A stretch of 52,732 bases of DNA, from contig DAOMOP010000005.1 in the NCBI GenBank assembly GCA_035444405.1, positions 1 through 52,732 of the forward strand, read 5' to 3'. The translations under genes were made by a program, and so were the position numbers. Below are positions 51,247-52,732 of this stretch, in pieces. A model generated the notes under the pieces. It was not told the origin of the DNA. It saw nothing but the letters and a program-made list of their open reading frames with translations, and did no database searches. Source of the stretch: DAOMOP01 sp035444405 (lineage in GTDB: Bacteria; Pseudomonadota; Gammaproteobacteria; Burkholderiales; Rhodocyclaceae). Numbering within the stretch: the first letter of the stretch is position 1; each line of letters begins with the position of its first letter.

Positions 51247-52167
51247 TCAGATTTGGCCGAAGCCTGCTTCGAGCGCCTCGGCCTGCGCGGCGAAGTCGTC
51301 AGGTCGGCGCTTGCGGAAGGTCTCCAGGTTGCTGAGCTTCCATCGCAAGGCCGGAAGCTCCGCGGCGTGCGGGCATTGCAGCAGGGACCAGTCGGGCTGC
51401 GCGCGCGCCAGTCCGGCCAGGAACTGCCTGTGCGCGGTGCTCAGTCGTCCCGGCAGTTCACTTCGCAGCCGCGCGCGGGCGTCGAGCAGCGTCTCCAGCG
51501 GAACGGCGACCTCGGTCATGCCGGCGAAGGCCCGGTCGTACTCGGCGGCGATGTCCTTGTCGTTGCCGAACAACACCTCGTGGATCGGCCGATTGTGGCC
51601 GGCCAGATAGACCACGAAGCATTCCACCATGCCCGCGGTGATGCCGCCCGACTCAAAGAGCCGCCACACGTCGAACAGATCTCGCGGATGCTGTCGGTCC
51701 AGCGCGGCGACCAGCTTGCCGGCGTAGAGCTCGTCCGTGGCAAGGATGGGTACCTCGAACTCGACGCCGAACCGATCGGCGGTCCTGACGCTCAACGGTC
51801 GCCGCTCCGCGGGTAGCACCGTCCCTCGGAACACCACGTTGACCTCGATCTTGACCTGACTGCTGTCGTTTTCGACGATCAGCTTGGTATCGCCCAGGTC
51901 CTTGCTACGGATCAGGCGCGCCTGCATGCCGAGCGGCTCGGCGCGTTTCGCGACGGCCGTGAGCTCTTCGTTGATCGCCCACAGCGCCGCTTCGCGCGGC
52001 ACCTGTCGCGGGAGGTAGACCACGTCGATGTCCACGGACAAGCGCGGCATATCCTGCACGAAGAGATTGATCGCGGTGCCGCCCTTCATCGCGAAGATGT
52101 CGTTGGCGAACACCTCGGGCGCGATGGCCAGCAGCAGGCGGACGGTGTCGGCGTAGGCTTTATCCAT
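51247..52167 (-). CDS. AbiEii-type nucleotidyltransferase toxin
   Basis: 306 residues of the AbiEii/AbiGii family. Nucleotidyltransferase motifs are KGGTAINLF (28-36) and SVDIDVVY (44-51), a GG..DxD pattern, and the conserved downstream block is LYAGKLVAALDRQHPRDLFDVW. AbiE systems are type IV toxin-antitoxin modules giving abortive phage resistance and stabilising mobile elements; related toxins modify tRNA. The start overlaps the antitoxin stop by 8 bp, the usual antitoxin-first order. Confidence 0.88.
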   Translation of the reverse strand: MDKAYADTVRLLLAIAPEVFANDIFAMKGGTAINLFVQDMPRLSVDIDVVYLPRQVPREAALWAINEELTAVAKRAEPLGMQARLIRSKDLGDTKLIVENDSSQVKIEVNVVFRGTVLPAERRPLSVRTADRFGVEFEVPILATDELYAGKLVAALDRQHPRDLFDVWRLFESGGITAGMVECFVVYLAGHNRPIHEVLFGNDKDIAAEYDRAFAGMTEVAVPLETLLDARARLRSELPGRLSTAHRQFLAGLARAQPDWSLLQCPHAAELPALRWKLSNLETFRKRRPDDFAAQAEALEAGFGQI

Positions 52168-52648
52168 GCGGTTTCAGGCTCAGGAGCGTGCCGTCGTCCA
52201 GCCGGCTCATCCAGCGCTTGTCGCTGCCCGTGTGAACCGCGTGCTGAGCCAGCAATGCGTCGACGTCGACGACCTGGGTCTCGCGCGCCCAGGTCAGGAA
52301 GAGGCGGACAGCCTTCACGCTGGTGCAGCAGGACAACAGCTGCCCGAGCAAATCCCTGCGTGGCGAGCGCAGGCCATCGAAGAGGTTGCGGGCCTCTTCC
52401 AGGCTTTGCTTGACGCCGGCCTCGTACAGCATTTCCAGAACGGCCCGCTCGGCGACAGCCACGTGCAATCCCTCCGGCAGCCCCGGCGGAGTGGTCAGCG
52501 TCTTGCCTGCAAGCTTGGCATCGGGCCAGTCGAACAGATGGGCGTGGACGTAGCGCGCCGGGAATCGTGAGCTGAACCAGGTCGGCAGGGCGAAGCGGCT
52601 GTCGCCCCACAGCACCTGCGTGTCGCGGCTGCTGAGGTTGTGCCGCAC
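52160..52648 (-). CDS. AbiEi-type antitoxin, N-terminus missing or frame-disrupted
   Basis: About 162 residues matching the C-terminal part of AbiEi antitoxins: FALPTWFSSRFPARYVHAHLFDW, then AVAERAVLEMLYEAGVKQSLEEA. Family members normally begin with a winged-helix DNA-binding domain of about 80 residues. Here the frame upstream of the GTG at 52648 stays open for 14 codons, with family-like residues (SALALQGVRHN), then meets TGA near 52694. The domain is therefore either cut by a frameshift or deletion, or continues in another frame beyond the window. The gene may be a damaged antitoxin beside an intact toxin. Confidence 0.7.
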   Translation of the reverse strand: MRHNLSSRDTQVLWGDSRFALPTWFSSRFPARYVHAHLFDWPDAKLAGKTLTTPPGLPEGLHVAVAERAVLEMLYEAGVKQSLEEARNLFDGLRSPRRDLLGQLLSCCTSVKAVRLFLTWARETQVVDVDALLAQHAVHTGSDKRWMSRLDDGTLLSLKPHG

Positions 52649-52732
52649 GCCCTGCAGGGCCAGGGCACTCTTTCCGCTGTTAACGGCGGTTCATTCCCGC
52701 ACAAATCCGGCGTCAACGCCCCTCGAAGCACG

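Larger units (their letters stand above)
30870..52732. mobile_element. Integrative and conjugative element (ICEclc/PFGI-1-like), left part; right end outside window
   Basis: It is supported by a tyrosine recombinase gene directly after tRNA-Gly, a MobH/TraI_2-type relaxase at 49.2-51.0 kb, accessory regulators, a nested Tn7-like transposon, a toxin-antitoxin pair and unrelated cargo operons, all following an uninterrupted core gene order. Base composition of much of the 39-47.8 kb cargo looks lower in GC than the core. Type IV secretion and replication genes are not in view. Confidence 0.75.

Overview
The window is high-GC bacterial DNA. The first 30.8 kb is core chromosome, and its gene order (fabF - ygfX-like - nadB, then rpoE-mucA-mucB-rseC-mucD-grx-lepA-lepB-DUF4845-rnc-era-recO-pdxJ-acpS-nagZ-uvrC-pgsA-tRNA-Gly) is typical of Betaproteobacteria. 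Gene order and composition suggest Rhodocyclales (Azoarcus/Thauera-like), which is an inference because no marker was searched.

Core region, 1-30,887. The 3' end of uvrB and a low-molecular-weight phosphatase gene come first. RNase E (rne, minus strand) faces them, and the 23S pseudouridine synthase rluC is divergent from rne. A HAD phosphatase follows, then a minus-strand methyltransferase-maf pair. Next is a phospholipid/fatty-acid operon (yceD-rpmF-plsX-fabH-fabD-fabG-acpP-fabF), a YgfX-like membrane protein and convergent nadB. The envelope-stress cluster rpoE-mucA-mucB-rseC-mucD has two recognisable promoters ahead of rpoE. It runs into a translation/RNA-processing chain (lepA, lepB, rnc, era, recO, pdxJ, acpS, nagZ), with a terminator-like hairpin just before lepA. 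uvrC, pgsA and tRNA-Gly(GCC) close the core.

Island, about 30,870 to beyond the window end. A 623-residue tyrosine recombinase with an antitoxin-like C-terminal extension sits right after tRNA-Gly. A MobH/TraI_2-type relaxase lies near the other end of the visible part. Together they indicate an integrative conjugative element of the ICEclc/PFGI-1 type using the tRNA 3' end as attachment site. Its right end is outside the window. Inside it are four accessory units. (1) A complete, cargo-free Tn7-like transposon, 33,681-38,564 (tnsA-tnsB-tnsC-tniQ), with matching terminal repeats, three transposase-site-like repeats at each end and a 5-bp target duplication CTGAG. It is inserted just upstream of an HTH-less LysR-type ligand-binding gene. 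(2) Two small HTH regulator genes and a NADAR-family gene on the plus strand. (3) A tightly packed five-gene minus-strand operon, 47,324 down to about 40,092: SIS-HAD fusion, phosphoribosyltransferase-like protein, P-loop ATPase, unrecognised Rossmann-like protein and PfkB-family kinase. (4) A DUF5623-like gene, the relaxase and an AbiE-type toxin-antitoxin pair at the window edge.

The operon in (3), with the neighbouring HTH-NADAR pair, is the best candidate for an undescribed system. Almost every recognisable member acts on phosphorylated ribose or sugar, or on N-glycosidic bonds (isomerase-type sugar-phosphate domain, phosphatase, PRPP-type transferase, sugar/nucleoside kinase, NADAR glycosidase). 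A large P-loop ATPase that looks like a switch or sensor accompanies them. A conflict or stress system that makes, modifies or salvages a nucleotide-like molecule is the most economical reading. No function is proven by sequence.
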